This document shows, in pieces, positions 17,273-25,611 of a stretch of 64,000 nucleotides of DNA. Below the pieces are notes generated by a model. That model was given only the letters and a program-made list of their open reading frames with translations, ran no database searches and was not told where the DNA came from. A program made the position numbers and the translations under genes. Position 1 is the first letter of the stretch, and the number at the start of each line of letters is the position of its first letter. The DNA is from Sphingomonas bacterium. GTDB taxonomy: Bacteria; Pseudomonadota; Alphaproteobacteria; Sphingomonadales; Sphingomonadaceae. The stretch spans positions 25,788 through 89,787 of the forward strand of contig NZ_CAHJWJ010000012.1 of the NCBI RefSeq assembly GCF_903642285.1. The letters run 5' to 3'.

Positions 17273-17299
17273 GCTTAAGCCTGCCGACGGCCTGCCGTT
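17273..17299 (+). promoter_or_regulatory. Candidate sigma-28-type promoter of fliC
   Basis: TTAAGCCT, 11 bases, then GCCGTTCT. The -35 half matches the FliA consensus at 5 of 8 bases. The -10 core GCCG and the following TTC match the better promoter found before fliD, with the same spacing. It lies 69 bp before the fliC ATG. No sigma-54 site with correct spacing was found in the 265-bp flbD-fliC gap. Confidence 0.4.
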
Positions 17300-17368
17300 C
17301 TCACTCTTGGCGGCTCGGCCTTCCGCTCTCGGGGGGCGGCGGGGAACGCCGAAGACGGAGAAGAATCC

Positions 17369-18184
17369 ATGACTGTTATCGCAACCAATGTTAATGCACT
17401 GCGGGCATCGACCGCCTCGACCAACGCCAACATGATGCTCTCGACGTCGATCGAGCGCCTGTCGACCGGCAAGCGGATCAACTCGGCCAAGGACGACGCC
17501 GCCGGCCTCGCGATCTCGACTTCGATGCAGTCGCAGATCACCGGCATGAACCAGGGCATCCGCAACGCCAATGACGGCATCTCGCTGGCGCAGACCGCGG
17601 AAGGCGCACTCGACGAAGTCACGAACAACCTGCAGCGGATGCGCGAACTGGCGGTTCAGGCCGGCAACGGCACCTATTCGTCGAGCGACCTTGCGAACAT
17701 CAAGACCGAACAGGATGCGCTTGCTCAGCAGATCACCAACATTGCAACGAACACGCAGTTCAACGGCCTTGCTCTGTTCGACGGTTCGCATGCCACGGTG
17801 AAAATTCAGGCGGGCGCCAACGCGGCCGATGCCGTCACCATGTCCATGGGAGCCAGCTTGACCGCCGACGCCACGATCACTCCGGTGGTCGCAAGCGGTG
17901 CATCGGTCACCGGCGCGACCCTGGCGCAATATGATACGGCGATCTCGACGATCTCGACCCGCCGCGCCGGCCTGGGTGCCGCCCAGAACCAGCTGCAGTC
18001 GGCGGTCAACAACCTGACGTCGGATTCGACCAACCTGTCGGCCGCGCAGAGCACGATCCAGGACACCGACTTCTCGGCGGAATCGACCGCGCTGGCGAAG
18101 GCGCAGATCCTGACCCAGGCGTCGACGGCGATGCTCGCCCAGGCGAACCAGAGCCAGCAGAGCGTCCTGAAGCTGCTTCAGTAA
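17369..18184 (+). CDS. fliC: Flagellin
   Basis: This short flagellin (271 residues) keeps both conserved ends: IATNVNALRAS...STSIERLSTGKRINSAKDDAAGLAIS at the N-terminus and DTDFSAESTALAKAQILTQASTAMLAQANQSQQSVLKLL at the C-terminus. Between them is only a brief variable segment (about 150-190), so the filament should lack large outer domains. The ATG follows GGAGAAG. It is transcribed divergently from the fli array and closed by a strong terminator. Only one flagellin gene is visible here. Confidence 0.96.
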   Translation: MTVIATNVNALRASTASTNANMMLSTSIERLSTGKRINSAKDDAAGLAISTSMQSQITGMNQGIRNANDGISLAQTAEGALDEVTNNLQRMRELAVQAGNGTYSSSDLANIKTEQDALAQQITNIATNTQFNGLALFDGSHATVKIQAGANAADAVTMSMGASLTADATITPVVASGASVTGATLAQYDTAISTISTRRAGLGAAQNQLQSAVNNLTSDSTNLSAAQSTIQDTDFSAESTALAKAQILTQASTAMLAQANQSQQSVLKLLQ

Positions 18185-18258
18185 TCGCTTAGCAGCGCTG
18201 GCACCGCCCCCCCAAGGGTGTCGGCGCCGAGCGATCCCGGTCCGTCCGCGGGCAGGGC

Positions 18259-18292
18259 AGGAACCCCGGCGACCTCGGTCGCCGGGGTTCCT
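18259..18292 (+). terminator. Strong hairpin terminator after fliC
   Basis: A perfect 15-bp stem (18259-18273 with 18278-18292) with a CTCG tetraloop begins AGGAACCCCGGCGAC. It is followed by GGTGTTTGGGG rather than a clean T-run. Its length and its place 75 bp after the flagellin stop support intrinsic termination or 3'-end protection of an abundant mRNA. Confidence 0.8.
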
Positions 18293-18598
18293 GGTGTTTG
18301 GGGTTCGGGCACGCGGACGTCGAGGCGCGAGAACCGAAGGACGGCCTTCGCGAGCAATCGCCGAGCGCTGCCGTTTCCTACCGAAAAGCGTCCACCGATC
18401 GAAACGGCGTTCGGGAATGGCCGGGTTTGGTGGTTCGCGCTCGGGCGGCTTTTTGCGAAGGATGTGCGATTGCTGCCATACGGCGGCACCCATCCTCTGC
18501 GGCGATTTCGTCTTTTTATCAGCTAAACGCGCACATTTGGGCTTGCCTGAAAAAATGCGAAGCGCTCCTTTTGGTCCAGGCAACGGAAGGCAGATGAG

Positions 18599-18937
18599 AT
18601 GAAACTCGATCTAAGCCGCGTGATCATTTTCACCGACAACATGACGGAGATGGAAGACTTCTATGGCAGGGCTATTGGGCTCAAGGTCGTCGGAAGAGAG
18701 GACGGCTGGGTCGAACTCAGCGGTGGGACTTGTAATATCGCCTTGCATTCGGGGCGTGCAAAACCTGGCAATCGATCGCCGAAGCTCGTTTTTTACGCCG
18801 ACGACGTGGCTGCTGCGCGGGCGTATCTGATTAAACGGGCCTCGGATTTCGGGCCTGTTAAATCTACGGGAACATTCGATATGTGCGATGGCAAAGACCC
18901 GGATGGCAATCCGGTCCAGATATCCGGACGCAAGTGA
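18599..18937 (+). CDS. VOC-superfamily (glyoxalase/bleomycin-resistance-like) protein
   Basis: This 112-residue single-domain protein has the paired beta-alpha-beta-beta-beta pattern of the vicinal-oxygen-chelate fold: LSRVIIFTDNMTEMEDFYGRAIGL at the start, WVELSGGTCNIALH in the middle and DPDGNPVQISGRK at the end. Members are metal-dependent lyases, isomerases, dioxygenases or antibiotic-binding proteins; the substrate here cannot be read from sequence. It sits alone between fliC and fliA, and a flagellar role is not indicated. Confidence 0.75.
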   Translation: MKLDLSRVIIFTDNMTEMEDFYGRAIGLKVVGREDGWVELSGGTCNIALHSGRAKPGNRSPKLVFYADDVAAARAYLIKRASDFGPVKSTGTFDMCDGKDPDGNPVQISGRK

Positions 18938-19265
18938 CGTCTGCTTTCTTCAAACCCGGATGCAGGGTGGAACGTCGGGTCTTGGGCGTTAGAGGACGGC
19001 GTTGTCCGGCATGGTTGCGTGTGCGGCCAAATGGCGAACGGAAGCGGTCCGGCTCCATGGCCCGCTTTATCATTGCGCCTCGCAATGTTGGATTTTTCGT
19101 GCCAATCGTCCCGCCATGCGGAAGACCTCGGCCCCGGTGCGCGCGCTTGCAGTACATGCAATCGGTCGCCCAGGGGCGATTTCGGCGCGGACGTGGCGTC
19201 CACTTCGTCCACTTCCGAATGCGTTTTCTGCAATCGCCGGCGGATCGCAGGCACCGCCGCGGGCG
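18938..19265. other. Gap between VOC gene and fliA, no gene seen
   Basis: About 330 bp between two convergent genes. Open frames cross it, but none has a credible start, ribosome site or recognisable protein. No strong hairpin was found. Confidence 0.5.
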
Positions 19266-20042
19266 TCAGATCTTCCGGGCGAGCGCTTTCTTCAACCGGC
19301 CGTGTGCCGATGCCTTGATCTGGCAGACGCGCGCGGCACCGACGCCGAGCACCTGGCCGATCTCCTCGAGGTTCAGTTCCTCGACATAATAAAGCTGCAC
19401 CACCTGCGCCTCGCGCTCGGGCAATGCGCCGATCGCGGCGATCAGCGCGTCGCGCAGGTCGCTCTCCGCCAATTGCTCGAACGCGTCGGGGGTATCGTCG
19501 GCGAACCAGGGCAGGTCGTCGGCGTACAGATCGTCGATCGGTTCGAAGCGCAGCGCTTCGGCGGTCGCATAATCGGCGCGCAGCTTGTCGAGGCTGACGC
19601 CCAGATGCTCGGCGATCATGGCTTCTCCGGGAGCTTGGCCGTCGCGCGCCGACAGAGTGGCGATGGCGTCGTTATAGGCGCGGCGGCGACGCATCGCGCC
19701 GCGCGTGGTGGTGGCCTGGCGGCGCAATTCGTCGATCATCGATCCGCGAAGCCGCGTGGTCAGATATTGGCGAAACGTCACCTGGCCGCGATCCTCGAAC
19801 GCGGCGACCGCCTCGACCAGCGCGACGAGCCCGACCTGGACCAGATCCTCGACCTCGACGATCGACGACATCGATCCGTGGACATGCCATGCGATCCGGC
19901 GGACCAGCGGCAGATGGTCGCGGACCATGCGGTTCGCATCGCGCGTCGATGGCCGCGGGCCATAGGTCAGCGGTGCGGGTATGAGCCCGGCTTGCGCCGG
20001 TTGGCCGCCCTGGAAAGCGGTTGCCATCGGTTCCGCACTCAT
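19266..20042 (-). CDS. fliA: Flagellar sigma factor FliA (sigma-28)
   Basis: A 258-residue sigma-70-family factor. Region 2 reads VRDHLPLVRRIAWHVHGSM, then VEVEDLVQVGLVALVEAVAAFE. Region 3 follows, and region 4 has LPEREAQVVQLYYVEELNLEEIGQVLGVGAARVCQIKASA. This is the sigma-28 layout (regions 2-4, no region 1.1). It directs RNA polymerase to late genes such as fliD and probably fliC; its anti-sigma FlgM is encoded at 23508-23816. The ATG at 20042 overlaps the flhA stop, so sigma factor and export gate are coupled. The flhF and flhG genes often found between flhA and fliA are absent. Confidence 0.95.
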   Translation of the reverse strand: MSAEPMATAFQGGQPAQAGLIPAPLTYGPRPSTRDANRMVRDHLPLVRRIAWHVHGSMSSIVEVEDLVQVGLVALVEAVAAFEDRGQVTFRQYLTTRLRGSMIDELRRQATTTRGAMRRRRAYNDAIATLSARDGQAPGEAMIAEHLGVSLDKLRADYATAEALRFEPIDDLYADDLPWFADDTPDAFEQLAESDLRDALIAAIGALPEREAQVVQLYYVEELNLEEIGQVLGVGAARVCQIKASAHGRLKKALARKI

Positions 20043-22141
20043 GCCGCCAGCGCCTGCAGGCCGCCGACCTGTGCCGGCTGCCCGGGCGCGCCGATCACCG
20101 CGACGACCTCGACCGCCTTTTCCTCGGGCACCTCGAAGAAGCTGAGGACGGGGGTGTCGGGCAGGCAGGTGCGCACCAGCTTGCGGATCGCGATCCGGAT
20201 CGCTGGCTGGACGACCAGCGCGAACGGCTTCGCCTCGTCGATCAGCGGTTGCGCGGCGCGTTGCAGCGCCTCGACGATGCGTCGGCCGAGATCGGGTTCG
20301 ATGACGTTGCGCCGCGACGCGTCCGAGCGGATCGCCTGGCCGAGCAGCCCCTCGAGCTGCCCCTCCAGCGTCATGACGCGCAGCGGTTCGCGCACGCCGC
20401 ACAGTTTCTGGATGATGAGCGGCCCGAGTTCGGGGCGGATCGCCTCGATGATCTCGTCCGCGTCCTGCGTCCTCTGCGCGACGACGGCGACGGCCCCTGC
20501 GATCCGGCGGAATTCCTTCAGCGGGACATTCTCCGCCAGCAGCCCGCGCAGCACCTGTGTCAGCGTGGTCAGCGGCAGCGGGGAGGGGCATAGCGAGGCG
20601 ACCAGCTGGCCTGCGCGCTCCTTCAGCCCGTCGAGCAGGCTCTGCACCTCGTCGGGGCCGAGCAGGTCGGCGGAATGCGTACCGAGCACATGGTTCAGAT
20701 GCGTAGCGACGACGGTGCCCGGATCGACGACGAGATAGCCCGCGCCGGTCGCGGCGTCCGCGTCGCCTGGCGCGATCCACGTCGCCTCCAGCCCGAAGGT
20801 CGGATCCTTGGCCTTCTTGCCTGTGAGCGGGCCGAACGCCTGGCCGGTATCGAGCGCCAGCATCTCGTCGGGGGTCACCTGATCCTCGCCGACGCACACG
20901 CCGTTCACGAGGATCCGGTAGGTATAGGGGGCCAGGTTGATGTCGTCGCGCACCCGGCATTGCGGTACGACGAAGCCGAGTTCCTTGCTCAGCTGCCGCC
21001 GCACGCCGGTGATCCGCCCCATCAGCGGCGCACCGCGGCGTTCGTCGACCAGGGGCACGAGGCCGTAACCGATGTCGAGATTGACCTGCATCGCGTCGGT
21101 CACCTCGTCCCAGCCGATCTTGGACTGGTCGACGGGTTCGACCGCCGCGATCGGCACGACGACGGGGCGGCGCGCGATCTGGTGCAGTTTCCACGCCGAG
21201 AAGCCGGCGATGGCGGCGGCGGTCAGGATGACGAGGTGCGGCATGCCCGGCATCAGCCCGAGCAGCCCGAGGATCACCGCGACCGGCGTCCAGGTCCGCG
21301 CCGATCCGAACTGGCTGCCGATCTGGCCCGCCAGATCATGCTTGGAGGTGACGCGGGTGACGATCGCTGCGGCGGCGATCGACAGCATCAGCGACGGCAG
21401 CTGCGCGACGAGCGCGTCGCCGATCGCGAGCAGCACGTAATTATGCGCGGCCGCCCCGATCGTCATGCCGTGGCTGACGGGGCCGAGGATCAGCCCGCCG
21501 ACGATGTTGGCGCCGAGGATCAGCAGGCCGGCGACCGCGTCGCCCTTCACGAACTTGGACGAACCGTCCATCGATCCGTAGAATTCCGCCTCGGTCGCGG
21601 TGTCGATGCGGCGCTGCTTGGCTTCGTCCGGCGTGATGAGGCCCGCGTTCAAATCGGCGTCGATCGCCATCTGCTTGCCGGGCAAGGCGTCGAGGGTGAA
21701 GCGCGCCGACACTTCGGACACGCGCCCAGCGCCCTTGGTGACCACGATCAGATTGATGATGACGAGGATCGAGAAGACGAACAGCCCGACGACATAGTCG
21801 CCGCCGATCAGGAAGCTGCCGAACGCCTCGATGACATGTCCCGCCGCGCCTTCGCCCTCGTGCCCGTGCACCAGCACGACGCGGGTCGAGGCGACGTTGA
21901 GGCCGAGGCGGAACAGGGTCGCGAACAGCAATACGGTCGGGAAGGCGGAGAAATCGAGCGGCTTCTGCGCGTTCAGCGCGACCATCAGCACCGCAAGGCT
22001 GATCGCGATGTTGGTGACGAAGAACACGTCGAGCATCGCCGCCGGGATCGGCACGACCATCAGCACGACGAGCAGCAGGATCGCGAGCGGCAGCGCGGCG
22101 CTTCGCAGATTGGGCAGGATGCGGTCCATGCGGTCAGCCAC
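20039..22141 (-). CDS. flhA: Flagellar export gate protein FlhA
   Basis: A 700-residue FlhA. About eight membrane helices occupy residues ~15-310. They are split by the conserved cytoplasmic FHIPEP-type loop, seen as AVLMVALNAQKPLDFSAFPTVLLFATLFRLGLNVASTR and RFTLDALPGKQMAIDADLNAG. The C-terminal cytoplasmic domain binds chaperone-substrate complexes. FlhA forms the nonameric ring of the flagellar type III gate and uses the proton gradient. The GTG at 22141 overlaps the previous gene by 8 bases; an ATG at 22129 is an alternative start. Confidence 0.95.
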   Translation of the reverse strand: MADRMDRILPNLRSAALPLAILLLVVLMVVPIPAAMLDVFFVTNIAISLAVLMVALNAQKPLDFSAFPTVLLFATLFRLGLNVASTRVVLVHGHEGEGAAGHVIEAFGSFLIGGDYVVGLFVFSILVIINLIVVTKGAGRVSEVSARFTLDALPGKQMAIDADLNAGLITPDEAKQRRIDTATEAEFYGSMDGSSKFVKGDAVAGLLILGANIVGGLILGPVSHGMTIGAAAHNYVLLAIGDALVAQLPSLMLSIAAAAIVTRVTSKHDLAGQIGSQFGSARTWTPVAVILGLLGLMPGMPHLVILTAAAIAGFSAWKLHQIARRPVVVPIAAVEPVDQSKIGWDEVTDAMQVNLDIGYGLVPLVDERRGAPLMGRITGVRRQLSKELGFVVPQCRVRDDINLAPYTYRILVNGVCVGEDQVTPDEMLALDTGQAFGPLTGKKAKDPTFGLEATWIAPGDADAATGAGYLVVDPGTVVATHLNHVLGTHSADLLGPDEVQSLLDGLKERAGQLVASLCPSPLPLTTLTQVLRGLLAENVPLKEFRRIAGAVAVVAQRTQDADEIIEAIRPELGPLIIQKLCGVREPLRVMTLEGQLEGLLGQAIRSDASRRNVIEPDLGRRIVEALQRAAQPLIDEAKPFALVVQPAIRIAIRKLVRTCLPDTPVLSFFEVPEEKAVEVVAVIGAPGQPAQVGGLQALAA

Positions 22142-23009
22142 CCATCTGCGCGAGCATCATATAGGCCAGCCGGGCGGTGTCGGGGGTCGGGCGGAAGAGG
22201 CTTGCCGCCGCACGACCGGTATTGCCGGCATTGCCGCCGAGATGGCCCATCGTCGACTGCGCCCAGGCGATGGCGTCGGACGCGCTTTCGCCGTTGCCGG
22301 TCACGACGGTGGATGTGCCCATCGACAGCGCCTGCGCCATCAATGCCGTTGCGGACGGGGATGCGCCTGCACCGGTCGCACCGGCCAGCATATTGCCGGC
22401 ACCCGACCCCAGCTTGTCGCCGAAATGCTGATAGATGTCGGACAGCGAACGCGCCCCGCCGTTCGCGCTGTAGAAGATGCCGGAATTCGCCGCGGCCGCC
22501 CCGGGAAACAGCGAAGCCGCATTCGTAGCCGGATTGGCCTGCATCGCGCTGAGGAATTTGGTCGCGCCGCCGAGCCCGAGGAAATGCGCCATGTACAGAT
22601 CGGTGCCCGTCGCCGCACGGCCGAGCGTGCTCTCCAGCGCGGTCTTGTTGTCCGCGGCATGCTCTGCCGCCATCAGCGACGCGACCTGCGGATCGTTGCG
22701 CAGCGCCAGGATCGCGGACCGGGTCGCGCCGTCCGCGACGGTCAGCTTGCCGTTGGCACCCGGCTGGATCGCGTTCGCCGCCCAGCCGAGGCCTGCGTCG
22801 CTCCCGTGTTTCTTGACGATTGACAGCCAGCTGGAGTCGATGAACTGGTACAGCCCCGACGCGCTGGAGGTGCCGGCCTTGGCACTGGCGTTCAGCCCGC
22901 TTTCCAGCTTCGCCTGGCCGAGCAGATAATCGAAATCGATCCCCGTACGACTGCTCGCCTGCGCGATGGCCGACTGGATTCGATTGGTGCTGATCGGATT
23001 GACGGTCAT
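22134..23009 (-). CDS. Lytic transglycosylase (SLT-like), flagellum-associated
   Basis: The N-terminal half of this 291-residue protein shows a transglycosylase SLT pattern: GIDFDYLLGQAKLESGLN with the catalytic-type Glu (about residue 37), followed by SSASGLYQFIDSSW. The C-terminal part is Ala/Gly/Ser-rich. No clear signal peptide is visible, which would fit export through the flagellar apparatus. Such enzymes open the peptidoglycan for the growing rod. The flgJ in this island (32007) lacks a muramidase domain, so this gene probably supplies that activity. A sigma-54 promoter lies just upstream, and flhA and fliA follow. Confidence 0.8.
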   Translation of the reverse strand: MTVNPISTNRIQSAIAQASSRTGIDFDYLLGQAKLESGLNASAKAGTSSASGLYQFIDSSWLSIVKKHGSDAGLGWAANAIQPGANGKLTVADGATRSAILALRNDPQVASLMAAEHAADNKTALESTLGRAATGTDLYMAHFLGLGGATKFLSAMQANPATNAASLFPGAAAANSGIFYSANGGARSLSDIYQHFGDKLGSGAGNMLAGATGAGASPSATALMAQALSMGTSTVVTGNGESASDAIAWAQSTMGHLGGNAGNTGRAAASLFRPTPDTARLAYMMLAQMGG

Positions 23010-23044
23010 CGGTGCTGCGGATTTTCCCTGTTCGGGGAAATATC

Positions 23045-23060
23045 AGCAAGGACCGTGCCA
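23045..23060 (-). promoter_or_regulatory. Predicted sigma-54 promoter of transglycosylase-flhA-fliA
   Basis: The minus strand reads TGGCACGGTCCTTGCT, a full match to the sigma-54 consensus with exact GG-N10-GC spacing. The predicted start is ~25 bp before the ATG at 23009. It would place fliA itself under FlbD/sigma-54 control, the step linking middle and late gene classes. Confidence 0.85.
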
Positions 23061-23092
23061 AAGTGCTCCGGATTATCGGAAGCATCGCCGTC

Positions 23093-23166
23093 ATGCCGGG
23101 CTTGTCCCGGCATCCAGAGCAATGGCGGTACGCTTGCCGCCCTGGATCCCGGGACAAGCCCGGGAT
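23093..23166. repeat. Paired palindromic repeat, second copy
   Basis: Two hairpins: ATGCCGGG/CCCGGCAT with CTTGT loop (23093-23113) and ATCCCGGG/CCCGGGAT with ACAAG loop (23146-23166). The arrangement is the same as at 4863-4936, here between flgN and the sigma-54 promoter of the transglycosylase operon, where it may stop read-through. Confidence 0.8.
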
Positions 23167-23206
23167 GACGAGCAGGAGGAACGAACGGCAGTCTCGACCG
23201 CGCGTG

Positions 23207-23521
23207 TTACGCGTAGGCCGCGGCGATCCCCGGCCGGTAGTTGCCGGCATGGTCGCCGGTCAGCATTTGCAGGCGGCGGCGGACATTTGCCGCCATCAGG
23301 TTGACGTAGATGCGGCAGGTCTCGTTCAACCGGTTGGCCTCTTCGGCGAGCTCGCGCAGTTCGGGGCCGGCGGGGCCCTGACCGAGCGCGGCGACGGTTG
23401 CGATCGCGGCCAGTTTCATCGTCGTCGCGCGTTCCAACGACGCGACGTCGTTGGTCTTCAAGGCAGTGATCTCGGCATGCAGCGCATCGATCACGTCGAT
23501 CAGGGCGTCACGCCTTGTCAT
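23207..23521 (-). CDS. flgN: Flagellar export chaperone FlgN-like
   Basis: A 104-residue all-helical protein (IDVIDALHAEITALKTNDVASLERATTMKLAAI..., later LREL(A)EEANRLNETCRIYVNLM). The size, helical pattern and partner position after flgM fit FlgN, the chaperone that holds the junction proteins FlgK and FlgL for export. FlgN sequences diverge strongly, so the name depends mainly on context. The ATG at 23521 lies 14 bp inside the end of flgM. Confidence 0.7.
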   Translation of the reverse strand: MTRRDALIDVIDALHAEITALKTNDVASLERATTMKLAAIATVAALGQGPAGPELRELAEEANRLNETCRIYVNLMAANVRRRLQMLTGDHAGNYRPGIAAAYA

Positions 23522-23816
23522 TCGAATTCCATTCCATCCGGAGCGCCAGCAGCCGGTCGGCGATGGTCGCCGGCAGGATGGGAAAGGTGCCGTTGGCGAT
23601 AGCGTGACGGATCTCGGCGATTCGGTTCGGATCGACCGGCGCTGCAGCGGCCATCGACCGGGCCAACGCGTTCGCCTCGGTCTGCGCGGTGCCGGATGTG
23701 CTTGCCGACATGGCCGCCGGCGTGGACGGCGCGACCGGATTGGGGGCCGCCGTCGCAGCGCGCGGCGCGGCGGCATCCACCATCGTCACTGTTTTCACGC
23801 CAATTGGATCGACCAT
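23508..23816 (-). CDS. flgM: Anti-sigma-28 factor FlgM
   Basis: The 102-residue protein begins MVDPIGVKTVTMVDAA at 23816, the usual FlgM opening. Its C-terminal half (DPNRIAEIRHAIANGTFPI...IADRLLALRMEW) is the FlgM signature that clamps FliA. FlgM is exported once the hook is complete, freeing FliA for late genes. An in-frame ATG 12 codons upstream is less likely because the flgM-like sequence starts at 23816. It is transcribed after flgA and overlaps flgN. Confidence 0.88.
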   Translation of the reverse strand: MVDPIGVKTVTMVDAAAPRAATAAPNPVAPSTPAAMSASTSGTAQTEANALARSMAAAAPVDPNRIAEIRHAIANGTFPILPATIADRLLALRMEWNSNDKA

Positions 23817-23881
23817 GTCCGCACCATCCGGTTGTCGCTGACAGGGGATCAAACGGCCGTTGCGTACCGCGCTTTAGCATT

Positions 23882-24430
23882 TTATTGAATCCAGCCCGGC
23901 AGGGTCGCGCGTCCGCTGGCGACCGCGACCGCCTGGACCGGGTTTCGCGTGTCGTCGACCTTGACCATGAAGCGACCGCCCGGGGGGGCATCGCCCATCG
24001 CGACGCCTTCGCGGCTGATCGAAAAACCGTTGGACTCCGCTTCGATCATCACGGGATCGCCGCGCCTGATGACGGGTTCCGCGCGCACCGCCGGGCTCGC
24101 CGCGCCGATGGCGACGGGTGGCGGCGTGGCGGGCATCGCGACGGGGACGAAGATCCGCCAGTTGGGCGACGAACACGACACGACGACCGCATCGTGATTG
24201 TTCGTCCGCCACGACATCGCGACCATCGAACAATTCGCCAGCCGCAGCCGTGGATCGACCGGGGTGCGTGCGCCGCCCTCCGTCCCCGTCGCCTGACCGG
24301 TAAAGCCGGCGACGGCGCGGTCGAGCGCGATCGTGTCCTGGAACGGCACCGCCGTCGCGGCGGCGGGAGCAAGCAGTGCGATCATGACGATGTGGCGGAT
24401 CATGGCGTTTCTCATCGGGTTCGGCCTCAT
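23882..24430 (-). CDS. flgA: Flagellar P-ring assembly chaperone FlgA
   Basis: A 182-residue exported protein. The signal peptide (MIALLAPAAATAV, ~residues 15-29) is followed by an SAF/FlgA domain with VRAEPVIRRGDPVMIEAESNGFSISREGVAMGDAPPGGRFMVK. FlgA helps FlgI assemble into the P ring in the periplasm. Three in-frame ATGs exist at the start; the first (24430) overlaps the motB-like stop as ATGA, while the third (24403) leaves a more typical leader. Confidence 0.9.
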   Translation of the reverse strand: MRPNPMRNAMIRHIVMIALLAPAAATAVPFQDTIALDRAVAGFTGQATGTEGGARTPVDPRLRLANCSMVAMSWRTNNHDAVVVSCSSPNWRIFVPVAMPATPPPVAIGAASPAVRAEPVIRRGDPVMIEAESNGFSISREGVAMGDAPPGGRFMVKVDDTRNPVQAVAVASGRATLPGWIQ

Positions 24431-24954
24431 CGGGTTTCGCCGGCAAAGGCGAGGGTGGCGACGGCGTCGCGTCGGCCGGTATGCATGGCGGTCGCGATGG
24501 CGAGGCGACCGGGCGCGACGACATGCGCCGCGATCAGCGCCGCAGCGACCGTCCGTGCGCGGTCGGCCGCCAGGATGGTGCCGCTGCCGGTCGCGGCATC
24601 GATATCGCGGGCGCTGCCGTCGACCGATCCGGTGATGGTCAGCAGGACGCGCGGGTCGCGGGTCGCGCCGCGTGCCCAGTCGATCAACACGGTCGGCGCG
24701 GCGGACAGCGTCGCGGTGCCGGGTGCGAAATCGGGACTGGCGGCGGCGGCGACGGGCATTGGCGGCGGCGCGGGAGGCGGTGGTGCCTCAACGGTGCCGA
24801 ACCCCTGGCGAAACCCGCGGGCGAGCGCATGGCGGTCGATCCGCTGGCTGGCGTTAACCAGCACCAGGAACCCGACGAGCAGCAGTGCCAGGTCCGCCAG
24901 CGTGACGAGCCATAACGGCCGGGCGGCGGGGGGCAGGGGGAATTCATCGGTCAT
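24427..24954 (-). CDS. Compact MotB-like stator protein (second stator set)
   Basis: A 175-residue protein with one N-terminal membrane helix (WLVTLADLALLLVGFLVLV, about residues 15-33). The Asp in ADL matches the proton-accepting Asp of MotB. A Pro-rich linker and a short OmpA-like region containing LAADRARTVAAALIAAHVVAPGRLAI follow. It is much smaller than the conventional MotB at 35574-36479, and the peptidoglycan-binding segment is reduced. It is coupled to the MotA-like gene (ATGA) and to flgA (ATGA). A stator variant is the best reading, but an assembly role is possible. Confidence 0.7.
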   Translation of the reverse strand: MTDEFPLPPAARPLWLVTLADLALLLVGFLVLVNASQRIDRHALARGFRQGFGTVEAPPPPAPPPMPVAAAASPDFAPGTATLSAAPTVLIDWARGATRDPRVLLTITGSVDGSARDIDAATGSGTILAADRARTVAAALIAAHVVAPGRLAIATAMHTGRRDAVATLAFAGETR

Positions 24955-25598
24955 GCGACGCTCGCCAGCGCCACGCCGGTCTGCTCGCGCGCAGCAAGCG
25001 CGGCCAGCGGTGCCTCGATCCGGGCGCGTTCGAACGCCTCGGCACGACCGGCGATCCGCAGGCGATTGGCGATCGGCATCGCGACCAGATTGGCGAGCAG
25101 CGCGCCGTACAGCGTCGCGAGCAACGCCACCGCCATCGCGCCGCCGATCGCGGCGGGGTCGGTCATCGTCGCGAACATCCGCGCCAGCCCGGCCAGCGTG
25201 CCGACCATGCCCATCGCCGGTGCCGCCTCGGCCGCTCCGGCCCATATATCGGCGGCGGCGGCATGGCGTTCGATCCGCGCGCGGCGCAGATGAACGACAA
25301 GCGCGGTTGTCGTCCCCGCATCGGCACCGTCGACGATGCCGGCGATCGCCGCGGCGAGATCGGGATCGGCGATCACCGTCCGATCGAGCGAGAAAATGCC
25401 ATGGCGGCGCGCGATCCGGCCAAGCGCGGCGACTTGGGCGATCATCGGCGTCGCATCGAACCGCTTGCGCCCCAGCGTCGCGAGCGCGGCGACCGCGCGC
25501 CCCGTATCGTGCAGCGGGCTACGCAGCAGCACCGCCAATATCGTGCCGCCGAGCACGATCGCCAGCGCGATAGGATCGAAGAAGGATGCGAGCGTCAT
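24951..25598 (-). CDS. MotA/TolQ/ExbB-like stator channel protein (second stator set)
   Basis: This 215-residue protein has a first membrane helix at ~8-25 (FFDPIALAIVLGGTILAVLL) and a pair of helices around AAPAMGMVGTLAGLARMFATM and GGAMAVALLATLYGALLANLVAMPIANRL, the MotA/ExbB proton-channel signature. The cytoplasmic loop is shorter than in the conventional MotA at 34707. It should form a proton-driven complex with the MotB-like partner that overlaps it. The ATG at 25598 lies only ~3 bp after the start point predicted from the sigma-54 promoter. Confidence 0.78.
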   Translation of the reverse strand: MTLASFFDPIALAIVLGGTILAVLLRSPLHDTGRAVAALATLGRKRFDATPMIAQVAALGRIARRHGIFSLDRTVIADPDLAAAIAGIVDGADAGTTTALVVHLRRARIERHAAAADIWAGAAEAAPAMGMVGTLAGLARMFATMTDPAAIGGAMAVALLATLYGALLANLVAMPIANRLRIAGRAEAFERARIEAPLAALAAREQTGVALASVA

Positions 25599-25611
25599 AC
25601 CCGGACTGCTT

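Noticed and set aside
17104..17368. Sigma-54 promoter for fliC
   Set aside because: Candidate GG/GC pairs (for example TTGGCTTAAGCCTGCC) have 9 instead of 10 bases between them, which sigma-54 does not usually tolerate.
22060..23250. 396-codon minus-strand frame across the transglycosylase gene
   Set aside because: Frame-shifted shadow of the transglycosylase and flhA start; composition is not protein-like.
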